NCBI GenBank assembly: GCA_025353765.1
Contig: JANXOD010000002.1
Span: 1 to 64,000, forward strand
DNA length: 64,000 nucleotides
From: Sphingobacteriales bacterium
Lineage (GTDB): Bacteria; Bacteroidota; Bacteroidia; Sphingobacteriales; Sphingobacteriaceae
Direction: 5' to 3'
Notes under the pieces: generated by a model
The model's input: only the letters and a program-made list of their open reading frames with translations
Told to the model about the DNA's origin: nothing
The model's database searches: none
Program-made: the position numbers and the translations under genes
Part shown: positions 8,595 to 19,000 of the stretch, one piece after another
Layout: the number at the start of each line of letters is the position of its first letter
How positions within the stretch are numbered: the stretch's first letter is position 1

Positions 8595-9704
8595 TTATTT
8601 TAAAGATACTTCCAAAAGCTTATATCCATTGGCAGTTCTGATAAATTCAAGATGTTCCTGATAATCTAAGTCTTTGTTTTCGTGTTCAGAAGTAATTACT
8701 ACATCAAAAAGAGGATATTTTTCTGCTTTATGTTCGCCGCAGGAGTTATAAAATAGCTTATACTGCTCTGCTGCATATATATATGGGTTCAGGCTTTCCT
8801 GGGATACGGCAAAATTAGCGAAATTCTTATCTATATGTTGGAATCTTTTTAAAAGTGCGGGAACAGGATATTTTTTAAGAAAAACCTCTTTTGTTACAAT
8901 CTTCCATTCACTTTCTTTTTCAGACCAGTATGTAATTGTTGAAAAGTATGTATTTTTTATTTTCTCTGCATTGTTTGATTTTAGGATTGGAATAAATGCA
9001 GAAAAAAACCAGTTCTTAAATTCTTTAGCATAGTCTGTAAATGAATAAATATTGCCCTTCTCTCCTTTAAAGCTAACCGTGTTAGAAGTATCGGATTGAA
9101 GACTGTTTACTTTCATGGAGTACCAGTTGATTGACTGATTATAATCAATCTTAAAGCTGTCGACTAATATTTCATTCTTTTCATTAATAAGCATGTTTTT
9201 TCCGCCTTCCCAACCCCAGTGTTCGCAATTGAGTGTATCTTTTTCACCACTATAACATTTCCGTTTAGCATTGATATGAGCTATAGATAGGTTGTTATGA
9301 AAAGGTGTGGCATAGTTATACATAGCAGGAATAATAATTTTTCCATTTTTATCAAAAAAACCAACCCGGTCTGTTTTGGGTGCTCTGAACACTATTTTTC
9401 CCTCACTTTCACATTCGAAATGCCAATCGGAAGTATACACACTATCCAAACCTACTTTGGTGCCATTTTTTAAAAGGTAGTAAAACTGAGAATGATTTTT
9501 TCCATCTTCCTGTACTGCAATGATATTATAAAAGGTTTGGGCAGATGCATAATTGAATTTAGCAGGAATTTTAATTTTTCCGGTTAGATCTTTATATCCA
9601 TATAATTCTGTTTTCTTATCCATAAAACGAACCCATACATTTGTTTGTGCAAATAAAGAGCTGCTGAGAAAAAGGCAGAATAAGAGAAAGAATCTAAAAA
9701 TCAT
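8595..9704 (-). CDS. WG-repeat-containing secreted protein
   Basis: 369 residues with a clear signal peptide ending SLFAQ. The N-terminal half has WG/KWG-type repeats: LYGYKDLTGKIKIPAKFNYA and GFFDKNGKIIIPAMYNYA, each the 'Y/F-x-D-x-x-G-K-I-I-IPA-x-Y' pattern of these beta repeats. The C-terminal half (from about 215) is a separate mixed alpha/beta region I do not recognise. WG-repeat proteins are extracytoplasmic and mostly uncharacterised. It is 10 bp downstream of the AHSA1 gene, so likely co-transcribed. Confidence 0.75.
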   Translation of the reverse strand: MIFRFFLLFCLFLSSSLFAQTNVWVRFMDKKTELYGYKDLTGKIKIPAKFNYASAQTFYNIIAVQEDGKNHSQFYYLLKNGTKVGLDSVYTSDWHFECESEGKIVFRAPKTDRVGFFDKNGKIIIPAMYNYATPFHNNLSIAHINAKRKCYSGEKDTLNCEHWGWEGGKNMLINEKNEILVDSFKIDYNQSINWYSMKVNSLQSDTSNTVSFKGEKGNIYSFTDYAKEFKNWFFSAFIPILKSNNAEKIKNTYFSTITYWSEKESEWKIVTKEVFLKKYPVPALLKRFQHIDKNFANFAVSQESLNPYIYAAEQYKLFYNSCGEHKAEKYPLFDVVITSEHENKDLDYQEHLEFIRTANGYKLLEVSLK

Positions 9705-9714
9705 TTGATATTGG

Positions 9715-10170
9715 CTAATTTGCTTCCACTAATGCTTTTATTGCAATCAATATTGGATTCCAGCCTTCGCCATTATTATAAGCTTCCTGGTATCTTTTTT
9801 CTCCGTTTGCAACTGTATTATAATCGCCTTGGGTTACTGTGAAAATCGTCTGTCCATTTTGAGTTGCTAAATCATAAGTTACGGTAAGATAGTTTTCGGG
9901 AATATCTTCTATTATTGAATTTGGGTCAATGGTGGTGTATGCTAAAAACTTTCCAGGTTCAATAGCTACAATAGTACCTTTTACTGCAACAAAATCTTTT
10001 CCTTCATAATCCATTCTCCATAATAAAGGGCTGCCTACTTTCCAGTCGGAAACGGTTTCGCAACCAAACATATATTTTTTTGTTTGTTCCGGATTTGTCA
10101 AAGCATCCCAAACTTTTGAAGCTGATGCATTAATAGTGATCATGCTTGTTACGACTAATGGTTTATTCAT
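9715..10170 (-). CDS. SRPBCC (AHSA1-type) protein
   Basis: 151 residues. The START/Bet v1-like fold is recognised by the N-terminal strand followed by ASKVWDALTNPEQTKKYMF, the GSPLLWR strand, EPGKFLAYT and a long C-terminal helix (YNNGEGWNPILIAIKALV). AHSA1-like proteins bind small hydrophobic ligands or act as Hsp90 co-chaperone relatives; the ligand is not known. A second, distinct AHSA1 member is in the ArsR cassette at 57586. Confidence 0.85.
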   Translation of the reverse strand: MNKPLVVTSMITINASASKVWDALTNPEQTKKYMFGCETVSDWKVGSPLLWRMDYEGKDFVAVKGTIVAIEPGKFLAYTTIDPNSIIEDIPENYLTVTYDLATQNGQTIFTVTQGDYNTVANGEKRYQEAYNNGEGWNPILIAIKALVEAN

Positions 10171-10275
10171 TTCTGATTTGTTTTATAATTGAGATATTTT
10201 CAATCTGTTATTGTTTATAAAATTCTGCTAAATAACATAAGGCTCACCACCTCCGCCGTCTTGTTCCGCTTCGCT

Positions 10276-11964
10276 TCACAATTCACATCCCCCAGCGGAG
10301 GAGATGCTTTTGCCCTCCGGCTGGCGGGGGTGCTTATTCCGTTTTTTAAATATCCCAATAAATAACAGTATTCCAAAAATGCCACTTCCAAAACATCCCA
10401 TTAAGGCAATATAGTCTCCATATTTAACATAAAAAGTTAGGTTTTCATTGAGGTTAATATCTTCTTTTAAAGCTGTTGGAACCCACCATTTAGATTGCTT
10501 TACAATATCGCCACGCTGGTTAATAAAAGCAGAAATACCCGTATTTGCAGATCGGGCAATCCAGCGCCGGGTTTCAATGGCTCTCAACTTTGCATATTCC
10601 AGATGCTGGTCTTTACCCGAGGTATTTCCCCACCAGCCATCGTTGGTAACAATGGCTATAAACTGGGCTCCTTTTTTAACGTAGTCTGCAACATAATTAC
10701 CCCAAATCGATTCGTAGCAAATAACAGGAGCGGCACCAACTCCGCTTTGAGAATAAAATACAGATGGTTCTTTTTGCTTTCCATAACCCCCTGTTGAACC
10801 CCCAAACCCTGCAAATATAGGTTTCATAAAGGCTAAAACGGATGCAAAAGGCAATTGCTCCACACCCGGAACTAATTTTGATTTATGATAAAACTGGACC
10901 TTTGGAGAGTTTTCTATCTGGATAGCCGCGTTAAAATTATCAAAATACAGTTTGGAGTTTTGATCAAAATTGGCTGTTTGGGTTTTTGCAGTATCATAAA
11001 CTGCATAGCTGGAAATACCGGATAATACATTGCCGTTTTTGTATTTTGAAAGAAACTGTTGGATCGACAAAAAATCAGGATCTGTTCTAATCTGTGCTTC
11101 ATCTTTATTTTCGGAAATAGCAGTTTCCGGCCAGATGAAATATTCGGTATTAACTTGTCCTGCAGAATCAGATAAACGGATCAATTGCTGTATCTGTGCA
11201 GATGAGGACATTAAGCCAAATTTGGCATAAGGATCAATATTGGGTTGTACTACTACCACATTCGCCGGATTCAGTTTTTCTTGATACCGATAATACATAA
11301 TAAGCGATATCGTTATTGGAATAAGAATATAAGTCCCTAATCCGGCTGTAAGTATCCATTTGGAAGCCCCCTTATCCAAAGAAGATTTAGGAGAGGTTTT
11401 AAAAGCAAGATACGTTTCAAAAACTAAAATATTCGAAACCAGCACCCAAAGTGTACCACCATAAACTCCTGTATATTCATACCATTGAACCAGGTAATGA
11501 GCTTGTGCGAAACCATTGCCTAAATTCATCCAGGGAAAAGCCAGATCCCAGGTTTGATGTAAATACTCATAAGCTATCCAGAAACAAACCAAGCCTGTGT
11601 AACTCCAAAATCGTGTACTTATCCGCCGAAGGCGATAGTATAACCAAAATGCAGAGGTCATTAATAGAGCAGCTAATCCGAAAGGAATTAAGGATATTAA
11701 AACAGCTACCCAGCTCGGCATTACTGCGTTTAAGGAGTTGAATACCCAATAAATACTGGCTGTATTCCAGATAAAAAAACACAGGCCACAAAGCCAGAAT
11801 ATATTTTTTCCTTTTTTGAGTTTATTAGAATTGATGACATTTTCTACTGCTAATAATAAGGGCACCAATGCGATTAATAAGGCTGGTGCTGTGAAAGGTA
11901 TGGGTGGCCAGGCAGACCATAATAGAAAAGCACTTAAAAGTGTCAGCAGTTGATTTTTGTTCAC
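10276..11964 (-). CDS. lnt: Apolipoprotein N-acyltransferase
   Basis: 562 residues. It adds the third acyl chain to lipoproteins at the inner membrane. Six to seven N-terminal helices (to about 228) are followed by a periplasmic nitrilase domain with Glu280 (WPETA), Lys361 (HKSKLVPGVEQ) and Cys416 (VICYES), then NDGWWG and a last membrane helix near 525. The lipoprotein-rich window fits its role. The last 20 or so residues (RQPEGKSISSAGG) come from a GC-rich inverted repeat that overlaps the 3' end; the natural stop was probably displaced by that element. Confidence 0.95.
   Translation of the reverse strand: MNKNQLLTLLSAFLLWSAWPPIPFTAPALLIALVPLLLAVENVINSNKLKKGKNIFWLCGLCFFIWNTASIYWVFNSLNAVMPSWVAVLISLIPFGLAALLMTSAFWLYYRLRRISTRFWSYTGLVCFWIAYEYLHQTWDLAFPWMNLGNGFAQAHYLVQWYEYTGVYGGTLWVLVSNILVFETYLAFKTSPKSSLDKGASKWILTAGLGTYILIPITISLIMYYRYQEKLNPANVVVVQPNIDPYAKFGLMSSSAQIQQLIRLSDSAGQVNTEYFIWPETAISENKDEAQIRTDPDFLSIQQFLSKYKNGNVLSGISSYAVYDTAKTQTANFDQNSKLYFDNFNAAIQIENSPKVQFYHKSKLVPGVEQLPFASVLAFMKPIFAGFGGSTGGYGKQKEPSVFYSQSGVGAAPVICYESIWGNYVADYVKKGAQFIAIVTNDGWWGNTSGKDQHLEYAKLRAIETRRWIARSANTGISAFINQRGDIVKQSKWWVPTALKEDINLNENLTFYVKYGDYIALMGCFGSGIFGILLFIGIFKKRNKHPRQPEGKSISSAGGCEL
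10289..10330. repeat. GC-rich imperfect inverted repeat overlapping lnt 3' end
   Basis: CCCCCAGCGGAGG and CCTCCGGCTGGCGGGGG form an imperfect hairpin around agatgcttttgc. The block from about 10245 to 10330 is far more GC-rich than the surrounding DNA. It looks like a dispersed intergenic palindrome (REP-like); only one copy is in this window. Confidence 0.5.
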
Positions 11965-11966
11965 GT

Positions 11967-12557
11967 TTATAATTGCGATAAGATATCTGCTTTTTTAGTT
12001 TCGTATTCTTCCTGAGTGATCAATTGTTTTTCAAAAAGGATTTTTAACTTCTTTAATTTTAAAGTTACCTCATCTTCAGGAGATGCTTCTTCCATTTTTG
12101 TACGTTCGGGAGCTATTGCGTTACCTGATGCAGGCATTTTTTCATCAAAAGTTTGATTACGATCCAGCTCTTTCAGTTTTTCTAATTGCTCATTACAAAA
12201 CTGGTAAAGTTTGCGTGCCTGTATTTTTGGAATATAATCAGTAGCTACATTTTCGCCTTTTTGTGGGATGGCAATAAATTTAGCTCCGAAAAATTCTTCT
12301 TTGAAGGATACTTCTTTAATATCATCCCATTTAAAAGCAATAAAATTTGTAGTGAGGCCTAAATTGCCTGGTATACAAAATACAATGCGTTTGTTAGTTA
12401 CCGCAATGCAATCGGGAATAAGAGTAACAGCCGGTTTTTTTTGAATAGCTAAATACACTATCGCCTCACCTGAAGTAAGCATATCACGCAATTTCCCCAA
12501 AATCTTCTCCGATGTTTTTGGGTCCTGCTCATCTGTTAAATATTGTTCAATCCACAT
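11967..12557 (-). CDS. PH-domain and SHOCT-domain protein
   Basis: 196 residues, cytoplasmic. The first 130 residues resemble a bacterial PH domain: VTNKRIVFCIP, FKWDDIKEVSFKEEFFGAKF. After a linker, residues 165-196 form a SHOCT motif (LKKLKILFEKQLITQEEYETKKADIL), a short module found at protein ends and thought to help oligomerisation. It ends 2 bp before the lnt start, so it heads an operon with lnt. A TACTAAGTACT-type repeat stands just before its ATG. Confidence 0.8.
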   Translation of the reverse strand: MWIEQYLTDEQDPKTSEKILGKLRDMLTSGEAIVYLAIQKKPAVTLIPDCIAVTNKRIVFCIPGNLGLTTNFIAFKWDDIKEVSFKEEFFGAKFIAIPQKGENVATDYIPKIQARKLYQFCNEQLEKLKELDRNQTFDEKMPASGNAIAPERTKMEEASPEDEVTLKLKKLKILFEKQLITQEEYETKKADILSQL

Positions 12558-12590
12558 GTTTTTTAGTACTTAGTATTAAGTATATAGTTT
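12558..12590 (-). repeat. Start-proximal AGTACTTAGTATTAAGTAT repeat
   Basis: ttagtacttagtattaagta lies directly before the ATG of the PH-SHOCT gene. Very similar sequence precedes der (55639-55660) and metH (49673-49708), all in the same orientation relative to the start codon. Confidence 0.55.
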
Positions 12591-12622
12591 AGACATTTAT
12601 CTTTGCTCTTGTATCCCAATCT

Positions 12623-13294
12623 TCATTTTCCCGCCACACAAATTACGAACTCTCCTTTTAACGTATGAGTTTCAAAATGTATTTTAATCTCGTTTAAAGT
12701 TCCGCGTACTGTTTCTTCAAAAAGTTTAGTTAGCTCCCGCGATACAGATGCTTCCCGGTCTGCACCTAAGTATTGGCTTAATTCTTCTAATGTTTTTAAT
12801 ATGCGATGTGGAGATTCATAAAAAATCATCGTACGCTCTTCATTAACTAATTCTTTTAAACGGGTTTGGCGACCTTTTTTCACAGGTAAAAATCCTTCAA
12901 AAATAAATCTATCAGCCGAAAGGCCAGAATTAACCAATGCCGGAACAAAAGCAGTTGCACCGGGTAAACATTCTACAGCAAGTTCATTTTTTAAAGCCTC
13001 CCGAACCAATAAAAATCCGGGGTCTGAAATTGCTGGAGTTCCGGCATCAGATATTAAGGCAATTTGCTGTCCTTCTTTTAAAAAGCGAATAATTTCTGTA
13101 ACTGATTTATGTTCATTATGCTGATGATGGGAAAACACTTTTTTGTTTATCCCAAAATGCTTTAATAAAGGTGCGCTTGTCCTTGTATCTTCGGCTAAGA
13201 TTAAATCAACCTCTTTAAGTATACGAATTGCTCTGAAAGTCATATCTTCCAGATTGCCGATGGGGGTAGGTACAAGGTAGAGTTTACCGGTCAT
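12623..13294 (-). CDS. rsmI: 16S rRNA (cytidine1402-2'-O)-methyltransferase
   Basis: 223 residues of the tetrapyrrole-methylase superfamily. Hallmarks are the N-terminal LYLVPTPIGNLEDMTFRAI, LAEDTRTS, the SDAGTPAISDPG glycine-rich loop and LPGATAFVPALVNSGL for SAM binding. RsmI methylates the ribose of C1402 in the 16S decoding centre. Shorter than the E. coli protein, as is usual in Bacteroidota, which often lack the C-terminal extension. Divergent from serS. Confidence 0.95.
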   Translation of the reverse strand: MTGKLYLVPTPIGNLEDMTFRAIRILKEVDLILAEDTRTSAPLLKHFGINKKVFSHHQHNEHKSVTEIIRFLKEGQQIALISDAGTPAISDPGFLLVREALKNELAVECLPGATAFVPALVNSGLSADRFIFEGFLPVKKGRQTRLKELVNEERTMIFYESPHRILKTLEELSQYLGADREASVSRELTKLFEETVRGTLNEIKIHFETHTLKGEFVICVAGK

Positions 13295-13348
13295 TTTTAT
13301 GAATGTGAGTTTTAATTTTCAGGGATGAATTAGGAAAATATCCAAACT

Positions 13349-13370
13349 CCAAACCTCAAACTCCAAACTG
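13349..13370 (+). repeat. CCAAACTCCAAACCTC short-period repeat upstream of serS
   Basis: The run ccaaactccaaacctcaaac continues to ccaaact; it is a degenerate 7-8 nt period repeat 35-55 bp before the serS ATG and partly covers the expected -33 region of its promoter. Confidence 0.5.
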
Positions 13371-13402
13371 TTTATATCTTTGTGACAAATACATATTTAA
13401 AG

Positions 13403-14674
13403 ATGCTGCAAGTTAATTATATCCGCGAAAATAGGGAACAAGTTTTAGAACGTTTAGCTGTTAAAAATTTCAAACAACCAGAACTGGTAGATCAGATCAT
13501 TCAATTGGATGAAGACCGCCGGCAAACACAGAATTTGTTAGACTCCGTTTTGGCAGAAGCTAATTCTACAGCTAAACAAATTGGCGACTTAATGCGCCAG
13601 GGCAAAAAAGATGAAGCAGAAGCTGTAAAGGCAAAATCTTCTTCTTTTAAAGATCAGACTAAAACCTTAGGAGATAAGTTAACAGCCATTGAAACACTTT
13701 TACAAGTTGAATTGATTTTATTGCCAAATCTACCACATCAAACCGTTCCAAAAGGAAGTACGCCTGAAGAAAATGAAGTGGTTTTGGAGCATGGTATTAT
13801 GCCAAAATTATTTGCTAATGCTTTACCCCATTGGGAACTTGCCGCAAAGTATGATATTATAGATTTTGAGCTTGGCAATAAAATAGCAGGTGCAGGTTTC
13901 CCTGTTTACAAAGGCAAAGGAGCCAAACTACAGCGTGCTTTAATCAATTTTTTTTTAGATGAAGCAGAAAAAGCCGGCTATCGAGAAATGCAACCGCCTA
14001 TTGTAGTAAATGAAGCTTCGGGTTTTGGTACTGGCCAGCTTCCAGATAAGGAAGGGCAAATGTACCACATAGGTATGGATAATCTTTATTTGATACCAAC
14101 TGCAGAAGTTCCACTTACTAATTTATACCGGGATGTAGTTGTAAAAGAAGAAGAATTGCCTATTAAAAACTGTGGTTATACGCCTTGTTTTCGCCGGGAG
14201 GCCGGATCATATGGTGCTCACGTTCGCGGATTGAATCGTTTGCATCAGTTTGATAAAGTTGAAATCGTTCAGATAGCTCATCCTGAAAAGTCATATAAGA
14301 TTTTAGAAGAAATGAGCACTTACGTGCAATCCTTATTGCAGGCTTTAGAACTACCTTATCGGGTACTTAGTTTATGCGGAGGCGATATGAGTTTTACCTC
14401 TGCTAAAACCTATGATATGGAAGTTTGGTGTGCTGCACAGGCTCGATGGTTGGAAGTGTCTTCAGTATCAAACTTCGAAACCTACCAAAGTAACCGCTTA
14501 AAACTCCGCTATAAAGGAAAAGAAGGAAAAGCGCAACTGGCTCACACATTAAATGGGAGTGCTTTAGCATTGCCACGTATTGTAGCCTCACTTTTAGAAA
14601 ATAATCAAACAGAAAAAGGTATTCGTATACCTAAAGTATTAGTCCCCTACACTAAGTTTGAGTGTATAGAATGA
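13403..14674 (+). CDS. serS: Seryl-tRNA synthetase
   Basis: 423 residues. I place the start at the ATG at 13403 (MLQVNYIREN) because that matches the family N-terminus, while the GTG at 13382 overlaps a TATCTTTG -7 box (13375-13382). The N-terminal coiled-coil arm (about 27-100) binds the long variable arm of tRNA-Ser. The class II core follows with TAEVPLTN (motif region), CFRREAGSYGAHVRGLNRLHQFDKVE (motif 2) and the C-terminal LNGSALALPR motif 3. An AC-rich CCAAACTCC repeat precedes the promoter. Confidence 0.97.
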   Translation: MLQVNYIRENREQVLERLAVKNFKQPELVDQIIQLDEDRRQTQNLLDSVLAEANSTAKQIGDLMRQGKKDEAEAVKAKSSSFKDQTKTLGDKLTAIETLLQVELILLPNLPHQTVPKGSTPEENEVVLEHGIMPKLFANALPHWELAAKYDIIDFELGNKIAGAGFPVYKGKGAKLQRALINFFLDEAEKAGYREMQPPIVVNEASGFGTGQLPDKEGQMYHIGMDNLYLIPTAEVPLTNLYRDVVVKEEELPIKNCGYTPCFRREAGSYGAHVRGLNRLHQFDKVEIVQIAHPEKSYKILEEMSTYVQSLLQALELPYRVLSLCGGDMSFTSAKTYDMEVWCAAQARWLEVSSVSNFETYQSNRLKLRYKGKEGKAQLAHTLNGSALALPRIVASLLENNQTEKGIRIPKVLVPYTKFECIE

Positions 14675-14790
14675 TTTATGTAAGAAATAAATTTTCAGTA
14701 CGATCAAACAAAACTACTATATAATTGGTATATGGTTGTATCAGTCAGTTTCCATAAATATTGGGAAATCCTCTGAAACATCCTTATATT

Positions 14791-15171
14791 ATGATAAAAC
14801 GAATTTTAATATTAGATGACGATCCTGGGGTATTAGAAGTTATTGATTTAGCACTTACGTATTCTGGTTTTCAGGTTAGGCCTTTGCTTGTAAGTGAGAA
14901 TATATTTCAAATGGTTAATGATTTTGAACCCCATCTAATTATTATAGATTATATACTGCGGGGAACCAATGGCGGGGAAGTTTGCAGGCAATTGAAAAAT
15001 GATCCATCCACAAAACAGATTCCTATTATTATGCTATCTGCATATGTAGAATTAGATCAAGCTATTGATGATAGTTATGGTCATACCGTTTTTATATCTA
15101 AGCCTTTTGATTTGTCTTATCTTTTGAGTAAAATTAATGAGTGTACCCAATCCTTACCGCCAGTAATTTAG
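14791..15171 (+). CDS. Receiver-only response regulator
   Basis: 126 residues from the ATG at 14791 (MIKRILILDDD); the TTG at 14761 in the ORF track adds a non-homologous leader. It is a single CheY-like receiver: acidic pair DDD near residue 8-10, phospho-acceptor Asp in LIIIDYIL (about 53), conserved Ser in IPIIMLSAY and Lys in FISKPFDL. There is no output domain, so it probably acts by protein contact or in a phosphorelay. It is followed by a NarL-type regulator and a multi-PAS kinase that may belong to the same pathway. Confidence 0.85.
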   Translation: MIKRILILDDDPGVLEVIDLALTYSGFQVRPLLVSENIFQMVNDFEPHLIIIDYILRGTNGGEVCRQLKNDPSTKQIPIIMLSAYVELDQAIDDSYGHTVFISKPFDLSYLLSKINECTQSLPPVI

Positions 15172-15269
15172 ACTCAATGTATATATTGTCTAGGCTTTTA
15201 TAATAAATGCAAGTAGTTTCCTAGTTATTAATCCGTATCTATACCCCATAGACGTATTTAAAAAGTTAC

Positions 15270-15300
15270 AGACATTTGTTTTATAGTTAAGTATATTTAT
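15270..15300 (+). promoter_or_regulatory. AGACATTTGT...TATA...GTTAAG element upstream of the NarL-type regulator
   Basis: AGACATTTGT, then TATAGTTAAG and ATTTAT lie about 50-75 bp before the ATG at 15347. The same order of words (AGACATTTGT, TATA, GTTAAG, ATTTAT) occurs before the 103-aa gene at 19452, which suggests a shared promoter or operator. Confidence 0.35.
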
Positions 15301-15346
15301 CATAATAAATTAAATAGAATACACATATTAATAGATATTAGAGTTT

Positions 15347-16018
15347 ATGGCATTATCACCTATCATTTCAATTAAAGTTTTGTTAGTAGAGGACCATACT
15401 ATCGTTCGAAATGGTATTAAATCTTTATTGAATAATGAATCTAATATCCAAGTAGTTGCAGAAGCAGTAAATGGCCGTGAAGCTCTTCAAATTCTTGAAA
15501 AAAATGCAGATATCGATGTTATTCTTTTAGATCTTAATATGCCTGAAATGGGTGGAATGGAGCTGCTGAAAAATTTAACGCAATTATTTCCTTCTAAAAA
15601 GGTAATTATACTTTCTATGTTAGATCATGAAAATTATGTTTGGGAAGGATTGAGTTTAGGCGCAATGGGTTATCTTCTTAAAAATATTAGCAATGAGGAA
15701 CTTATGTTTGCGATTAACCACATATCTGTGGGAGGTAAATATATTTGCAGTGAACTGGCATTTAAAATGATGGCCAGGACACCTCAGTTGTCAGAATCTA
15801 TAGATGGATATGATGGAGCGCATATAGACTTATCTAAACGTGAAATAGAAGTACTTAAACTTATAGCTGAAGGATATACTAATCATGAAATAGCGGATAA
15901 ACTTTTTACAAGCAGACGTACGGTTGAAGGCCATCGTCAAAACTTGATTGAAAAAACAGGCGTCAAAAATTCGGCAGCATTAATTCTTCATGCTGTACGT
16001 GTAGGCATACTTAAATAA
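15347..16018 (+). CDS. NarL/LuxR-family response regulator
   Basis: 223 residues. The receiver domain (1-125) has VEDH, phospho-acceptor Asp in VILLDLNMPEMGG (about 61) and the Lys in YLLKNIS. The LuxR-type HTH (about 160-220) shows LSKREIEVLKLIAEGYTNHEIA and RTVEGHRQNLIEKTGV, the recognition helix region. This type is usually phosphorylated by HisKA_3 kinases, such as the one encoded convergently; the two genes overlap by 8 bp at their 3' ends. Confidence 0.93.
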   Translation: MALSPIISIKVLLVEDHTIVRNGIKSLLNNESNIQVVAEAVNGREALQILEKNADIDVILLDLNMPEMGGMELLKNLTQLFPSKKVIILSMLDHENYVWEGLSLGAMGYLLKNISNEELMFAINHISVGGKYICSELAFKMMARTPQLSESIDGYDGAHIDLSKREIEVLKLIAEGYTNHEIADKLFTSRRTVEGHRQNLIEKTGVKNSAALILHAVRVGILK

Positions 16019-19000
16019 TCGCTTGGAGTTCAGCTATAGGTATATCAATCAATACACTTGTTCCTTTACCTTTAGCTGTTTCTATATTAAATTGACCATT
16101 AAGTAGTTTTACCCTATTACTAATGCTACGCAATCCAAAACCTTTTGTTTTTGAAGTTAATGCAGTATTAAATCCTAAGCCATTATCTTTAAATTGTACA
16201 GAAATATAATCTGAACTTTTATTGATAGAAATATATGCACTAGTTGCCTGCGAATGTTTTAATAAATTATTGATAAGTTCTTGTACAATTCTAAAAATAG
16301 CTACTTCTAAATCTGGCTTCATTCTTACTTTTAAGCCGGATAAACTTAGATTATATTTTATAGATGCTTTAAAGAGTGTTTTCCTTAAAAGATCTCTTAG
16401 CACTGTCTCTAAACCAAAATCTTGCAATATAACTGGCATTAACTCAAAAGAGATAGTTTTTGTTGCTTCAATAGCATCATCTAATAGTCTATTAGTTATG
16501 GTCTTAATCTCTACATTGTCTTTTTTTGAATCACTTTTATCCGGATCTAATATATTCAGGCTTAATTTTGCCCCATACAAAACTTGTCCCAGCCCATTAT
16601 GAAGTGCTTCTGCAATGCGTTTTCGTTCCTCTTCCTGAGTTTGCAAAATGGCATTTGATATTTCCTTTTGCTGCATTAATTTTAAATTAATACTCTCCTC
16701 TTCTAATTTCTTGCTTTCTGTAATATCCTGTGCAATGCCAATTATCTGTATAGGGTTTCCTTTTTCATCCCGTTTAAAAATGGCTGTTCTGCACTTAATC
16801 CAATGCCAATTACCATAAGTATCTTGAAGGCGATATTTCATTTCCCTTAATTCATTATCTTTTGCTTCCAGGGAAGATGCAAGACTTTGGTGAACTATTT
16901 CCTGATCATCGGGATGAATCAATAACTCTATGAACTGATCTCTCATATCTATTACATCCTGTGGAGAATAATTGAGAATTTCGTAAACTGCCTGGTTCAT
17001 ATAAATGATTCTTATTTCTCTAAGATCAAGTACATACAATACATCAGGTGTGGAATCAGTAATGTGTTCAATAAAGTGTTGGCTTTCTTTTAATTGCTCT
17101 TCTGCCTTTTTTTGCTCAGTAATAAGCTGACTTATACCAATTACTTGCCAAACTCTTCCGTCTTCTGTCTTTTTAAATATCGTGTCTCTTCTGCGAAACC
17201 ATTGCCAAACTCCTTCTATATCTTTTATTCTGAATTCAAATTGTCGTATTTCATTATCCTTTAGTGTAAATAAACTATTTTTGTATTTAAGACTTGCAGA
17301 TAAATCATCCGGGTGCATCATTATTTTGACTACATCCCGTCCATATTCAGCAATAGATTGTTTTGTGTATCCTAATACTGTATAAGGATCTCTGTTTATA
17401 AAAAAAGTTCGTCTATCTGTAACATCAAATACATCAATAATATCAGGTGTAGTGTCTGTTATATGTTGTATAAAATGTTGGTTTTCCTTCAAACGTTCTT
17501 CTGCAAGTTTTTTATCATGTATGTCGGTAGCGGTACCTACCCATGAAATAATCCGGCCATTTTCATCTTCCATAGGTACGGCTCTGGCCAGATGCCAACG
17601 ATATTCATTATCATACCGTTTTGCTTTAAATTCCAACTCATAAGGCTCGCCACTTTTCACCGCATGTAGCCAAAGCTTTATAGCTTTTTTCTGAAAATCA
17701 GCATGTATGGTTTGTGCCCATCCAGAGCCTTTCATTTCCTCGGAGCTTAAACCGGTATATTCATAGGTTCTGTCATTAAAATAATCATAATATCCATTAG
17801 GCAGAGATGTCCATGCCATTTGAGGAAGAGCATTAATTAGTAGTCTGAATCTCGACTCGCTATCTACTAGTTTTTGTTCAGCGAGTTTTTGTTCGGTTAT
17901 GTCTTGTGCTGTACCAATGATTGTTAAAGAATTAGTCTTCTTATCAATTTCAATATTGCCTCGACAGTAAACATATCGTATATCACCGTTCTTTCTAACA
18001 ATACGCATACTATATGGCTTAAATTTATGATTGGTTAAAGCTTCCTCATTCGTTTTTTTTACTAATTCCAAATCATCAGGATGAATTAAAGAATAAAACA
18101 TTTCAAACGTAGGGGCAGAGCCTTGTGGTTTAAGACCATAAATACAATATAATTCATCTGACCAAGAGATTTTATCTGTGGCCAATTGATGCTCCCAGCT
18201 ACCAATATGTGCAATAGCTTCAGCTTGTTTAAATAGAGATTCACTTTTTTGTAAAATTTCTTTTGCCTGTACTTGTTCAGTAATATTCTGCGTAGCGCCC
18301 CTTAGAAAAAGCGGTTGGCCATTGTCGCCCTTAATTACTTCTGCTAATGCCCGCACCCATTTTTTTTCTCCTTTAGAAGTTGTGATCAGGCTTGTTTTGT
18401 CATAAGATTCCCCGGTTTTTAAAGCTCTTTTTACCAGGTTATTAAGTGATCTTACATCTTTCCGTTGGAAAAAGCTGACTGCTTTTTTATATGTTATTTC
18501 ACATTCTTGGGGTTGTAATCCATGCATTTGGTATAGTTCGTCCGTCCAGGAAACTTTATTATTTTCTATATCCCATTCCCAGCTTCCTATCTGTGCTATT
18601 TGTTGTGCTCCTGTAAGCCTTTGATATTCTAATTTAAATTTCTCTTCTATGAGTTTCTGTTGTGTGATATCCTGTATTGATCCTATGAATAGGTTTTCAT
18701 CTGAGGGGGGTGACATTAACTTATTCTTAATTTTTAAATGCCTTAATTCACCATCAGGCTGATATATTCTATATTCTATCTCAATAATTTGCTGTTGGTG
18801 AAGTATTTTTTGAATAGCCTGAGCTACTTTATTACGATCTTGCGGATGTATATATGTAGAAAATGCCTCCCAACCAGCACTTATTGATTGTGGTTCTATA
18901 CCATATATTGAATAAACATTATCCGAAAATGAAATTTCTTCAGTATTTAAATTCCAACTCCAACTTCCTATTCCTGATAACTGCTCTGCCTGCTTGAATA

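Noticed and set aside
10448-11741. Plus-strand ORFs inside lnt
   Set aside because: Antisense shadows of a complete Lnt reading frame.
13382-13402. GTG start of serS at 13382
   Set aside because: It falls on the -7 box and adds residues absent from the SerRS family; ATG at 13403 preferred.
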